Shown here: in pieces, positions 16,474 through 23,379 of the stretch
Layout: each line of letters begins with the position of its first letter
Position numbering within the stretch: position 1 is the first letter of the stretch
Source of the DNA: Bacteroidales bacterium
GTDB taxonomy: Bacteria; Bacteroidota; Bacteroidia; Bacteroidales; F082
Assembly (NCBI GenBank): GCA_015493525.1
Contig: WGCY01000013.1
Span: 1-32,398, forward strand
DNA: 32,398 bases
Direction: 5' to 3'
Translations under genes and position numbers: made by a program
Notes under the pieces: generated by a model
Seen by the model: only the letters and a program-made list of their open reading frames with translations
Database searches by the model: none
What the model was told of the DNA's origin: nothing

Positions 16474-17073
16474 TTAAAATCCCAACGCTTCATCCACTAA
16501 AATCAGGTTTATCCGCCCCGCTTCGTCTGTTTTTTTGATAACGACAAAGACACTCTGAATATTTTTGACGGTATAACGTTCTTCTTTTTTCAGGGAGAAG
16601 GCTTTTTTGTTGACGCGCTCCACATTCTTTGGGGCTACTACTTCTTCAATGCGCCGGAAACCGGCTTCCACATCGGGGACAATCTTGTTTTTCCCCACAA
16701 TGAGCAACACTTTTTTTGGCCCGAAAGCCTGTGCGGCCACACGGTTGCCCGCACCATCCACATTGACGAGATAACCGGAACGGGTGATGGCATTGGAGCT
16801 GGACACAAAGATATCGGCCAGTAGCCCTTTCCGCCGCCGTTCCACATTTTCTTCCATGGAAATACCCTCTTCATACTGATCAAAAAGCTGAAAACTGTTC
16901 TGTTCACGCAGCCAGGAAAGTAATCCAATCTCCTGCACGGTAGTCGATCCGCCCAGCCCTACCGATCCTGCGTGGGCAAAGAATTTCTTGGCTGTTTCCA
17001 GGGCTTCTGCAGCATTTTTTACGGTAATAACTTCAAAACCGTGGTCCCTCAGGTTTTTTATGGTCTCTTTCAT
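16474..17073 (-). CDS. LUD-domain protein (lactate-utilisation LutC-like, DUF162)
   Basis: The 199-residue protein has the LUD-domain features AGSVGLGGSTTVQEIGLL, DIFVSSSNAITRSGYLVNVDGAGNRVAAQAFGPKKVLLIVGKNKIV and a C-terminal VVIKK. LUD proteins are found alone or with LutA/LutB iron-sulfur partners in lactate oxidation. Here no lut partner is adjacent, so the substrate is unknown. The frame runs to 17115, but the ATG at 17073 starts the family-like MKETIKNLRDHGFEV and avoids entering the tRNA array terminator just upstream. Confidence 0.86.
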   Translation of the reverse strand: MKETIKNLRDHGFEVITVKNAAEALETAKKFFAHAGSVGLGGSTTVQEIGLLSWLREQNSFQLFDQYEEGISMEENVERRRKGLLADIFVSSSNAITRSGYLVNVDGAGNRVAAQAFGPKKVLLIVGKNKIVPDVEAGFRRIEEVVAPKNVERVNKKAFSLKKEERYTVKNIQSVFVVIKKTDEAGRINLILVDEALGF

Positions 17074-17100
17074 GGATTCTATTTTGGTGCAAATTAACAA

Positions 17101-17130
17101 AAAAAGCCGCCTCAAAAGAAGCAGCTTTTC
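17101..17130 (-). terminator. Terminator of array unit 1
   Basis: Stem AAAAAGCCGC with GCAGCTTTT across a CTCAAAAGAA loop. One G-T wobble is tolerated on the minus strand. It ends the array before the LUD gene. Confidence 0.75.
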
Positions 17131-17137
17131 TCAGAAG

Positions 17138-17213
17138 TGACTCGTCCGGGGCTCGAACCCGGGACCCTCCCGACTAAAAAAGTCGGGATGCACTACCATC
17201 AGTCTAATGTTTC
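17138..17213 (-). pseudogene. Degenerate tRNA-Lys-like copy 1
   Basis: The T arm and acceptor 3' strand equal those of the real tRNA-Lys at 17378-17450, but the 5' acceptor strand (GAAACAT) pairs with it at only 4 of 7 positions. The D arm is altered, keeping ACT/AGT pairing. The anticodon arm has a 7-bp stem TCCCGAC/GTCGGGA and a TTTTTTA loop, so the nominal anticodon is TTT but position 37 is T instead of a purine. Total length is 76 nt. It is unlikely to be charged and used as a normal tRNA. Confidence 0.7.
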
Positions 17214-17219
17214 ATAAAC

Positions 17220-17251
17220 AAAAAAGCCGCCTCAAAAGAAGCGGCTTTTTT
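17220..17251 (-). terminator. Terminator of array unit 2
   Basis: A perfect 11-bp A/T-flanked stem (AAAAAAGCCGC with GCGGCTTTTTT) works as an intrinsic terminator on either strand. Confidence 0.85.
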
Positions 17252-17257
17252 CAGAAG

Positions 17258-17333
17258 TGACTCGTCCGGGGCTCGAACCCGGGACCCTCCCGACTAAAAA
17301 AGTCGGGATGCACTACCATCAGTCTAACGTTTC
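17258..17333 (-). pseudogene. Degenerate tRNA-Lys-like copy 2
   Basis: Same architecture as copy 1, differing by one base (GAAACGT at the 5' end), which raises acceptor pairing to 5 of 7. The T arm is identical to the functional gene and the anticodon stem is again 7 bp with a TTTTTTA loop. No -7 box lies directly upstream; it would depend on read-through past the unit 3 terminator. Confidence 0.7.
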
Positions 17334-17340
17334 ATAAACA

Positions 17341-17370
17341 AAAAAGCCGCCTCAAAAGAAGCAGCTTTTC
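17341..17370 (-). terminator. Terminator of the functional tRNA-Lys unit
   Basis: Stem AAAAAGCCGC with GCAGCTTTT and a CTCAAAAGAA loop, located 7 bases after the tRNA 3' end on the minus strand. Confidence 0.78.
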
Positions 17371-17377
17371 TCAGAAG

Positions 17378-17450
17378 TGACTCGTCCGGGGCTCGAACCC
17401 GGGACCCTCTGCTTAAAAGGCAGATGCTCTACCAACTGAGCTAACGAATC
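17378..17450 (-). tRNA. tRNA-Lys (anticodon TTT)
   Basis: A complete 73-nt cloverleaf. The acceptor GATTCGT pairs with ACGAGTC over 7 positions with one G-T pair. The D stem is GCTC/GAGC with loop AGTTGGTA. The anticodon arm is TCTGC-CTTTTAA-GCAGA (anticodon TTT), the variable loop is GGGTC, and the T arm is CCGGG-TTCGAGC-CCCGG. The discriminator is A and CCA is not encoded. A TATTTTTG promoter box lies at 17469-17476 and a terminator follows at 17341-17370. Confidence 0.96.
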
Positions 17451-17468
17451 ATCCCATAAATGGAGGCG

Positions 17469-17498
17469 CAAAAATAGCACTTTTTTTAATCTATCAAA
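17469..17498 (-). promoter_or_regulatory. Promoter of the tRNA-Lys unit (TTTG-N18-TATTTTTG)
   Basis: The -7 box TATTTTTG is at 17469-17476 and a -33 TTTG at 17495-17498. Transcription should start near 17465, about 15 bases before the tRNA. Confidence 0.6.
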
Positions 17499-17556
17499 TC
17501 TTTTTTTAAAAAATTATTGAAATTTTTGAAATGTCTTTTGGAAACTTCCCTGAAGC

Positions 17557-18171
17557 TTATTCTTTCAGGATTCCTTTTCCCTGGCGGATAATTTCCGGTA
17601 CGCCCGATGTGCAGTCCACAACCGTGGAAGCTTCGTTGTCGCCGTAGCCGCCATCTATCACCGTATCAAAAAGATGGCCGTATTTTTCATAAATAAGTTC
17701 CGGGTCGGTAGTGTATTCCACCACTTCATCCTCGTCGTGGATGGAAGTGGTAACCAGCGGATGTCCCAGCTCCTCAACAATATGCATAAGAATTTTATTG
17801 TCGGGAATCCTGACTCCCAGTGTTCGTTTTTTGCTTTGAAACAGTTTGGGCACTTTACTGTTGGCATTCAGGATAAAGGTAAACGGCCCGGGTAGGTTCT
17901 TTTTGATGAGCCTGAAAATTGTGTTGTCAATCGGCAGCGTATATTCCGCCAGCATGGAGAGGTCCTTTACAATAATAGAAAAATTATTTTTGGCTTTTTC
18001 CTGTCCTTTTATCTGTTGAATTTTTTGAAAAGCCTTGTGGAAAAACAGGTCGCAGCCCATAGCATACACGGTGTCGGTGGGAAAAATGACGGTTTTTCCA
18101 TGGTTCAGCGCATCTACAACAGTACGTATGTGGCGTGGGGCGGGATTTTCAGGATAAATTTTTATCAGCAT
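17557..18171 (-). CDS. YciO/YrdC/Sua5-family protein (threonylcarbamoyladenylate synthase-like)
   Basis: The family makes threonylcarbamoyl-AMP for the t6A37 modification of ANN-decoding tRNAs, including tRNA-Lys. The 204-residue protein has IYPENPAPRHIRTVVDALNHG, VIFPTDTVYAMGC, the KAKNNFSIIVKDLSMLAEYT block, PGPFTFILNAN and TLGVRIPDN. Overall it is closer to E. coli YciO than to TsaC or Sua5, and whether YciO makes t6A in vivo is less certain. The frame extends to 18252, but the ATG at 18171 gives the conserved MLIKIYPENP. A degenerate TATCTTCG box sits at 18191-18198. Confidence 0.87.
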   Translation of the reverse strand: MLIKIYPENPAPRHIRTVVDALNHGKTVIFPTDTVYAMGCDLFFHKAFQKIQQIKGQEKAKNNFSIIVKDLSMLAEYTLPIDNTIFRLIKKNLPGPFTFILNANSKVPKLFQSKKRTLGVRIPDNKILMHIVEELGHPLVTTSIHDEDEVVEYTTDPELIYEKYGHLFDTVIDGGYGDNEASTVVDCTSGVPEIIRQGKGILKE

Positions 18172-18249
18172 GGTCTGTAATTTAATTGAGCGAAGATAGG
18201 AAAAAGTGCCTGAATTTTGGGGGGTAAAGTATCCGGAGTCGGTTAGTTT

Positions 18250-18267
18250 CAAAAAAAAATGGGTAAG
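18250..18267 (-). terminator. Terminator of ffs
   Basis: The CTTACCC arm of the SRP RNA closing stem is followed on the minus strand by A and nine Ts (18259-18251), so the RNA's own end stem acts as an intrinsic terminator. Confidence 0.7.
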
Positions 18268-18357
18268 CTACTTATATCGCACCGCTACAACCACCTACCC
18301 TTGCTCCCTTCCGGGCCTGGGGGAATTCAGCAGGAGCTGGTCGTATAAGACTTACCC
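18261..18357 (-). ncRNA. ffs: Bacterial small signal recognition particle RNA (4.5S-like)
   Basis: On the minus strand the conserved SRP core reads CCAGGCCCGGAAGGGAGCAA followed by GGGTAGG. It contains the GGAA tetraloop and the AGCA/AAGG symmetric-loop elements bound by Ffh. The ends pair (GGGTAAG with CTTACCC), giving a 97-nt hairpin, a little shorter than E. coli 4.5S RNA. A run of T after the closing stem serves as terminator. The promoter at 18362-18391 places the start at the first G. Its protein partner ffh is at 4285-5610. Confidence 0.95.
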
Positions 18358-18361
18358 GCTG

Positions 18362-18391
18362 CAAAAATACAAATGTTTTTCTTCCCGCAAA
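18362..18391 (-). promoter_or_regulatory. Promoter of ffs (TTTG-N18-TATTTTTG)
   Basis: The -7 box TATTTTTG is at 18362-18369 and a -33 TTTG at 18388-18391, with the same 18-base spacing as the tRNA-Lys promoter. The predicted start agrees with the 5' end of the RNA stem. Confidence 0.65.
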
Positions 18392-18435
18392 GGATTTATT
18401 TTTAATTTTACAACACAATTTAAAAAACTTAAACT

Positions 18436-18957
18436 ATGGAACAAAAATCAACTTTTTCACCTGCAATGCAATTTGGCCTGCTGACCGGATTGGCCATGGT
18501 GGTCTTCACGCTCATCCTTTTCCTTGCCGGTGTTGACATGCACTCTTACTGGAACCTTTTCGGCTATATCCTTTATGTGGGCGGCTTGTACTGGGGTATG
18601 ACCAGCATCAGGGAAAAACAATTGGAAGGCGTAATGTCTTACGGAAAAGCCTTTGGCACGGGTTTCCTGATCACCCTGTTTGCCTCTGTTTTGTTAGGTA
18701 TTTTTGCCTTCTTCTATTTGAAATATATTAATCCTTCAGTCCTGGCCAACAAGCTTACCGAAGTTCAGAACAAAATTTTAACTGCCAACCCTGACATTAG
18801 CGATGCTGACCTGCAAAAGGCACTGGATATGGTAAAAATGTTTTCAACGCCTATCGTTAGTTCCATTTCCGGGTTTATCGGTTATGTTATTTCAGGTACC
18901 ATTTTTTCGCTGATAATTGCTATTTTTGCCAAGCGTGGGGACAGGACCCTGGCGTAG
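18436..18957 (+). CDS. DUF4199 membrane protein
   Basis: The 173-residue protein has four hydrophobic segments: about residues 13-32, 40-58, 75-97 and 140-163. Between the third and fourth is a longer polar loop (LTEVQNKILTANPDISDADLQKAL). The GVMSYGKAFGTGFLITLFASV motif is typical of DUF4199, a Bacteroidota family of unknown role. It lies 14 bases upstream of a glycosyltransferase-2 gene, an arrangement I believe is common in the phylum. It may assist lipid-linked sugar transfer, but that is guesswork. Confidence 0.88.
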   Translation: MEQKSTFSPAMQFGLLTGLAMVVFTLILFLAGVDMHSYWNLFGYILYVGGLYWGMTSIREKQLEGVMSYGKAFGTGFLITLFASVLLGIFAFFYLKYINPSVLANKLTEVQNKILTANPDISDADLQKALDMVKMFSTPIVSSISGFIGYVISGTIFSLIIAIFAKRGDRTLA

Positions 18958-18971
18958 CAAAAAATGAACCC

Positions 18972-19916
18972 ATGGATATTTCGGTCGTAATCCCGTTGTA
19001 CAACGAAGATGAATCGCTAAGGGAGCTGAATGATTGGATTTTACGTGTTATGAAATCCAATCATTTTTCTTTTGAGATTATTTATGTGGACGATGGCTCC
19101 GGCGATAAATCGTGGGAAGTGATTGAAGCCCTTTCAGCGAAAAACGAAAACATCAAGGGGATTCGCTTTTTACGCAACTACGGAAAGTCGGCAGCCCTCA
19201 ACGAAGGTTTTAAAATGACTTCCGGCGACGTGGTCATCACCATGGACGCCGACCTACAGGACAGTCCCGATGAGATTCCCGAACTCTACCGGATGGTTAA
19301 AGAGGAGGGTTACGACATGGTGTCGGGATGGAAGAAAAAACGCTACGACCCCATTACAAAAACGGTGCCGTCCAAATTTTTTAATTTCAGTACACGGGTA
19401 CTTTCGGGCATCAAACTGCACGATTTTAACTGCGGGCTCAAGTCGTATCGCTCGGATGTGGTAAAATCTATCGAGGTTTATGGCGAAATGCACCGTTATA
19501 TCCCGGTGATTGCCAAATGGGCAGGTTTCCGCAAAATAGGGGAGAAGGTGGTACAACACCGCAAACGGAAATATGGCGTAACAAAATTCGGTATCGATCG
19601 GTTTATAAAAGGCTACCTCGATCTGCTTTCGATTACTTTTACTTCGCGGTTTATCCAAAGTCCCATGCACTTTTTCGGGGCGTTGGGTTCCATGCTTTTC
19701 TTTATCGGGTTCGTTATTGCCGGATATCTGGCTTATGCCAAAATATTTCTGGAAGCTTATAAAATGACCGACAGGCCTTTGTTTTTCTTCGGCTTGCTGG
19801 CCATGATTCTGGGAACACAACTTTTTCTGGCGGGATTTCTCGGTGAAATGATCTCGCGCAGTTCCAACGAAATGAAGAAATATCATATTAAAAAATATGT
19901 TAACTTTAAGAAGTAA
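18972..19916 (+). CDS. Family 2 glycosyltransferase (DPM1/GtrB-like), membrane anchored
   Basis: The 314-residue protein has a GT-A fold start (MDISVVIPLYNEDESLREL), a nucleotide-sugar site VDDGSGDKSW and the metal-binding MDADLQD (Asp92 and Asp94). Two C-terminal membrane helices follow (about residues 232-255 and 268-292). This layout matches polyprenyl-phosphate sugar transferases such as GtrB or DPM synthase, which move a sugar from a nucleotide donor to a lipid carrier at the inner membrane. The SRSSNEMKKYHIKKYVNFKK tail is typical of Bacteroidota members. It is likely co-transcribed with the DUF4199 gene. Confidence 0.92.
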   Translation: MDISVVIPLYNEDESLRELNDWILRVMKSNHFSFEIIYVDDGSGDKSWEVIEALSAKNENIKGIRFLRNYGKSAALNEGFKMTSGDVVITMDADLQDSPDEIPELYRMVKEEGYDMVSGWKKKRYDPITKTVPSKFFNFSTRVLSGIKLHDFNCGLKSYRSDVVKSIEVYGEMHRYIPVIAKWAGFRKIGEKVVQHRKRKYGVTKFGIDRFIKGYLDLLSITFTSRFIQSPMHFFGALGSMLFFIGFVIAGYLAYAKIFLEAYKMTDRPLFFFGLLAMILGTQLFLAGFLGEMISRSSNEMKKYHIKKYVNFKK

Positions 19917-20014
19917 ATCATATAATCAATAACAAAAAAACAAATCACAAATCACAAATTACAAATAAGCACCATTTTTCCAATGATGAAATGCCAAACT
20001 TTTTTACTTCCGCT

Positions 20015-20081
20015 CATTCGGATTCCTGTCTGCCTACGGCTGATGCAATCCGAATGTTACGGGGTATAGGATTTAAAATCC
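20015..20081 (+). repeat. Dispersed palindromic repeat, copy B
   Basis: CATTCGGATT (20015-20024) and AATCCGAATG (20047-20056) are perfect inverted arms around an inner GCC-TAC-GGC mini-hairpin. They are followed by GGATTTAAAATCC at 20069-20081. The whole matches copy A (646-713, minus strand). Confidence 0.85.
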
Positions 20082-20109
20082 GCAAATGAAAAGAGATAGA
20101 GAATATGTA

Positions 20110-20185
20110 TCAAGATAAAAGAGATTGTTTCGCACGGATGCAAAAGGCTTCCACACGGTGTTCGCAATGACGGCAAGGAAGGATT
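20110..20185 (-). repeat. CATTGCGAAC...GCGAAACAATCTC short intergenic element
   Basis: On the minus strand the segment runs GCCGTCATTGCGAACACCG, then GGAAGCC, then GTGCGAAACAATCTC. This resembles the widespread CGTCATTGCGAGG...GAAGCAATCTC type of intergenic repeat seen in many bacterial genomes (recognised from memory). It is one degenerate copy. Confidence 0.5.
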
Positions 20186-20304
20186 TTTGGACATTGGTCT
20201 TTTGAGATTGAAATTTATTTGTGATTTGCATTTTGTCATTTGAGATTTGTCATTTGAGATTTAGTAAAAAACGGAATATCAACATTTTAAAAAATAACAG
20301 TTAT

Positions 20305-21345
20305 ATGAAAATACACTTGGTATCAGGCGGATGCGGTTTTGTGGGAAGAAACGTGGTGAAACGCCTGCTGAAAACAACAGAAGACAAAATTTTTGTGGTG
20401 GATGATTTGTCCATCGGACGGCATCCCAAAGAGTGGCTCGATAATTTTGTTTCCCAACCCTTCAAAGACCTGGAAATTATCGGGGAAGACGAAAGGATTC
20501 TTTTCTGGAAAGGTGATTTTAGGAATTTCCTGTTTAACCAGCGCGAAAATCCGCGTTATGTGCAGGAAAAATATGGATTGGATTTTGAACATTTCAGCGA
20601 TGTGTTCCATTTTGCGGCCATCGTGGGCGGACGGATGAAAATTGACGGTGATCCCATGATGGTGGGGCTCGATTTGAGCATCGACTCGGAATTCTTCTAC
20701 TGGATTACCCGCCATAAACCGGATCGTGTGCTTTATCCCAGTTCCAGTGCTGCTTATCCCACCAGCCTGCAGAATGTGGAAGGTGCTTTGGCACTGAAAG
20801 AGAGCGACATCGATTTTAACGGCAACCTAGGAACGCCCGATATGACCTACGGCTGGACTAAACTCACCGGCGAATTTCTGGCACAGATTGCCGCCAAACA
20901 TTATGGTATTTCCATCGTCTGCATTCGCCCGTTTTCCGGATACGGCGAAGACCAGGAAACCAGTTACCCCGTTCCGGCCATTGCCATGCGTGCCGCCAAA
21001 AAGGAAAATCCTTTCGAGGTGTGGGGCAGTGGAAAACAGGGGCGTGATTTTGTGCATATCGATGATATCATCGATTTTATCCAGATACTCATGGATGAGG
21101 TACACGATGGCTCGGCCTACAACATCGGCTCGGGCAGGTTGACTTCTTTTTTGGAACTTATTGATGTGTTTACTTCAATAGCCGGTTATCATCCCACCAT
21201 CAAACCACTGCTTGATAAGCCGGTGGGTGTACAATCCCGTTACGGCGACCCTACGTTGGTGAAAGAAAAATTTGGCTGGACACCAAAAATCTCCCTCGAA
21301 GAAGGTATGCGCCGCGTGTACGAAGCCGCGTTGAAGAAATTGTAA
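20305..21345 (+). CDS. NAD-dependent nucleotide-sugar epimerase/dehydratase (extended SDR)
   Basis: The 346-residue protein has the Rossmann motif SGGCGFVGRNVV near the N-terminus, VFHFAAIVGG, the catalytic Ser/Thr region PSSSAAYP and the Tyr-x3-Lys pair in TYGWTKLTGEF. Downstream are RPFSGYG and the substrate-domain segment WGSGKQGRDFVHIDD. These place it among UDP- or GDP-sugar epimerases/dehydratases; the SSSAAYPTS region recalls GDP-mannose 3,5-epimerase-like enzymes, but the substrate is not certain. The frame continues to 20221, but the ATG at 20305 gives the typical MKIHLVSGGCGFVG. It presumably makes a sugar for the flanking glycosyltransferases. Confidence 0.9.
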   Translation: MKIHLVSGGCGFVGRNVVKRLLKTTEDKIFVVDDLSIGRHPKEWLDNFVSQPFKDLEIIGEDERILFWKGDFRNFLFNQRENPRYVQEKYGLDFEHFSDVFHFAAIVGGRMKIDGDPMMVGLDLSIDSEFFYWITRHKPDRVLYPSSSAAYPTSLQNVEGALALKESDIDFNGNLGTPDMTYGWTKLTGEFLAQIAAKHYGISIVCIRPFSGYGEDQETSYPVPAIAMRAAKKENPFEVWGSGKQGRDFVHIDDIIDFIQILMDEVHDGSAYNIGSGRLTSFLELIDVFTSIAGYHPTIKPLLDKPVGVQSRYGDPTLVKEKFGWTPKISLEEGMRRVYEAALKKL

Positions 21346-21529
21346 AGGGATAAAGGATTTAAAATCCGAATGCCATTAAAGGGTCGGGATTGCAAATCCC
21401 GACCAGCATTGGGTAAAATCCTGACCAGCATTAGAAAACTTCGTGCCCTTTGTGACATCCTTTGTGCCCTTAGTGGTTAAAGTGTCCTTTGTGGTTAAGG
21501 ATGTCCTTTGTGGTAAAAAATAGATTTGT
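21346..21529. repeat. Repeat-rich intergenic region: palindromes and CCTTTGTGGTTAA iterations
   Basis: It contains GGATTTAAAATCC (21355-21367) and a perfect 10-bp hairpin GGTCGGGATT-gca-AATCCCGACC (about 21382-21404). Two CCTGACCAGCATT/CCCGACCAGCATT copies follow. Then comes an iterated CCTTTGTGGTTAA block (about 21447-21516) with copies such as GTCCTTTGTGGTTAA. No gene is seen. The first block is related in design to the dispersed palindromes elsewhere in the window. Confidence 0.7.
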
Positions 21530-22804
21530 ATGAAAAAGACCATTGTTTGTTTCGGCCCCGGCCCCATGTTTAAAGGGGGAATTGCCAATTACAATACCTC
21601 GCTGGCCAAAGCTTTTGATAAAATGAAAGATACGGACGTTCACATCGTTTCGTGGACGCAGCAGTATCCGGCCATTATTCCCCGCGATTTTATCGACCGC
21701 AAAAGTAAAACAGACCAGCTGGCCGGAACCGGTATCAAGGTGCATTACATAACTAACTACAACAATCCGATGAGCTGGCAGGCCACCGTGAAGCTCATTG
21801 AAAAGCTAAGGCCACAAAAGGTAATTTTTCAATGGGCTATTGCCATACAGGGGCTCCCGCTGGGCTACATTGCCCGTAAGCTTAAGAAAGACAAGGAGAT
21901 AGAAGTAATCTTCGACCTTCACTTTGTGATACAGAAAGAGGGCAGTGCCCTGGACAATTTTTACACCAAAAAAGGAATCCGTCATGCCGATGCGTACGTG
22001 GTGCATGCTTACAAAACAGCCGATGAGCTGAAACAGCTCTTTCCCGAAAAACGGTTTGAAGTGCTGGAGCGCGGACAGAAATATTCCGGAAACGGTATCC
22101 GGGTGATGAAACTTTATCATCCGGTGTACGATATGTTTCAGCCCGACCCGGCGTTTGATGTGAAAAAGGCCAAACAGCAAATGGGGCTGAAGAAACATGT
22201 CTTTCTTTTCTTTGGGTTTATCCGCAAGTACAAAGGGCTGCACAACGTCATCAAAGCCTTTGCAAAGTTGGCAGAAGAGCGCGATGATGTCTCGTTGCTG
22301 ATTGTAGGGGAATCTTTTTGGAATACACTGGACAACAAAAAGTTATCCACAAAAATAAAAAGTGCTGTCTTTGGCCTGGCCAAAAAAGTCTTTTTGAAAA
22401 AACAGGACGACGAACGCGATTACAATCCGTTGGCATTGATTGATGAACTGGGCCTGAAAGAAAGCACTTACGTGATGAACGATTTTGTGCCCAACGAAAT
22501 GGTGCACCAATATTTTCAGGTGAGCGACAACATCATGCTGTTTTATCTTACGGCTACCCCATCGGGCATCGAGTCCATTGCCTATAACTTCAACATGCCT
22601 ATGCTGGCCACGCGGGTGGGCCATTTTACTGAAACGGTAAAAGATGGCTACAACGGCTATCTCGCCGAATCGGAAAATATTAAATCTATGGCGGAGGTAA
22701 TGCGTAAGGCCATTGAGCATCCCATTCCCCGGGAAAACGTGGCCGAGACCTCCAAAGACATGAGTTGGGACAACTACGCCCGCGAGATTTTACGGCAGGC
22801 GTAA
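21530..22804 (+). CDS. Family 4 glycosyltransferase
   Basis: The 424-residue protein has a GT-B fold. Its N-terminus is MKKTIVCFGPGPMFKGGIANYN with a glycine-rich loop. The C-terminal donor domain begins near HVFLFFGFIRKYKGLHNVIKAF and contains SLLIVGESFW. The donor-binding E-x7-type region lies near residues 344-354 (PSGIESIAYNF), followed by MPMLATRVGHFTETVKDGYNGYL. Such enzymes transfer sugars from nucleotide donors in cell-surface glycan synthesis. It follows the epimerase on the same strand across a repeat-rich gap and converges with the flavoprotein gene. Confidence 0.9.
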   Translation: MKKTIVCFGPGPMFKGGIANYNTSLAKAFDKMKDTDVHIVSWTQQYPAIIPRDFIDRKSKTDQLAGTGIKVHYITNYNNPMSWQATVKLIEKLRPQKVIFQWAIAIQGLPLGYIARKLKKDKEIEVIFDLHFVIQKEGSALDNFYTKKGIRHADAYVVHAYKTADELKQLFPEKRFEVLERGQKYSGNGIRVMKLYHPVYDMFQPDPAFDVKKAKQQMGLKKHVFLFFGFIRKYKGLHNVIKAFAKLAEERDDVSLLIVGESFWNTLDNKKLSTKIKSAVFGLAKKVFLKKQDDERDYNPLALIDELGLKESTYVMNDFVPNEMVHQYFQVSDNIMLFYLTATPSGIESIAYNFNMPMLATRVGHFTETVKDGYNGYLAESENIKSMAEVMRKAIEHPIPRENVAETSKDMSWDNYAREILRQA

Positions 22805-22820
22805 GGCAACTTTCCGCGAT

Positions 22821-23375
22821 TTACTTTTTCTCAGAATAGATAAACCGGTACAGCTCCACCAGTCGTTTGCCGGTTTTGTGCGCATCTTTCAGGGCGAGCG
22901 GGTCGTTGTCGAGGTTGCCCATTTCGGTATGGGTAAAGCCGAGGGCCCCGCTGCCGCCAAGGATCATACGGTGGCGCAGCATAAAAGCGTGAAGCGTGTT
23001 CAGCGTACTTTCCATGTAACGCCTTCCGGTGATGACATAGCCTCCGATTTTGTTTTTCAGGTCGCCTTTCATCCACCAGGTACGTTCCATCAGCTTTTTT
23101 AGGTCGGAACTGACATCCGAAAACTGGGTAGGGCTGCCGAAAACAATCATCTCGGCCCAGAGCATTTCCTTGTAAACCTGTTGCATGTCGTCTTGTATGA
23201 CGCAGTTGCCGGTGGTTTTGCACTCGCGGCAGGGACCGCAGGCCGAAAAATTGAGTTCGCTGAGGTACACGCGGTGAATTTCTGCCTCTTCAGGAAATTC
23301 CGACAAGGCGGCATCCATCATTTTTGCCGTGTTGCCCTCTTTTCGCGGACTGCCGTAAATCGCTAAAACTTTCAT
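22821..23375 (-). CDS. Flavodoxin-like NADPH-dependent FMN reductase
   Basis: The 184-residue protein has the phosphate-binding loop IYGSPRKEGNTAKMMDAAL and a cysteine cluster SACGPCRECKTTGNC, typical of the NADPH-dependent FMN reductase / iron-sulfur-flavoprotein-like group. It then has VFGSPTQFSDVSSDLKKLMERTWW. It probably binds FMN and transfers electrons; the partner is unknown. The frame opens at 23435, but the ATG at 23375 gives MKVLAIYGSPRK. It lies 4 bases after the rhodanese gene, so the two are almost certainly co-transcribed, hinting at sulfur or thiol redox work. Confidence 0.88.
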   Translation of the reverse strand: MKVLAIYGSPRKEGNTAKMMDAALSEFPEEAEIHRVYLSELNFSACGPCRECKTTGNCVIQDDMQQVYKEMLWAEMIVFGSPTQFSDVSSDLKKLMERTWWMKGDLKNKIGGYVITGRRYMESTLNTLHAFMLRHRMILGGSGALGFTHTEMGNLDNDPLALKDAHKTGKRLVELYRFIYSEKK

Positions 23376-23379
23376 GGTG

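Larger units (their letters stand above)
17101..17450 (-). repeat. Tandem array of 120-bp tRNA-Lys/terminator units
   Basis: Three head-to-tail units start at 17101, 17221 and 17341. The first 69 bases or so of each (terminator, acceptor 3' strand, T arm, variable loop) are almost identical, and units 1 and 2 stay alike for the whole 120 bases. Unit 3, which is first in transcription, carries a normal tRNA-Lys 5' half; units 1 and 2 carry a different, degenerate 5' half. Units 1 and 3 share a terminator variant (GCAGC) that unit 2 lacks, which suggests gene conversion. Confidence 0.9.
19917..20304. repeat. 388-bp intergenic mosaic of short repeats
   Basis: No gene is seen here. From left to right it holds CAAATCACAAATCACAAATT (about 19943-19962), the palindromic repeat copy B (20015-20081), a CATTGCGAAC-type element read on the minus strand (about 20110-20185), and ATTTGTGATTTGCATTTTG plus CATTTGAGATTTGTCATTTG (about 20217-20257). 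The first and last blocks are inverted relative to each other. Confidence 0.65.

Noticed and set aside
17101-17450. CRISPR-like array
   Set aside because: The 120-bp period consists of tRNA-like and terminator units; there are no short repeats with unique spacers.
19254-19886. 210-residue minus-strand frame inside the GT2 gene
   Set aside because: It is an antisense shadow of a gene with clear GT2 motifs.
21521-21528. TAGATTTG box directly before the GT4 ATG
   Set aside because: It ends one base before the start codon, so transcription would begin inside the gene; probably chance.
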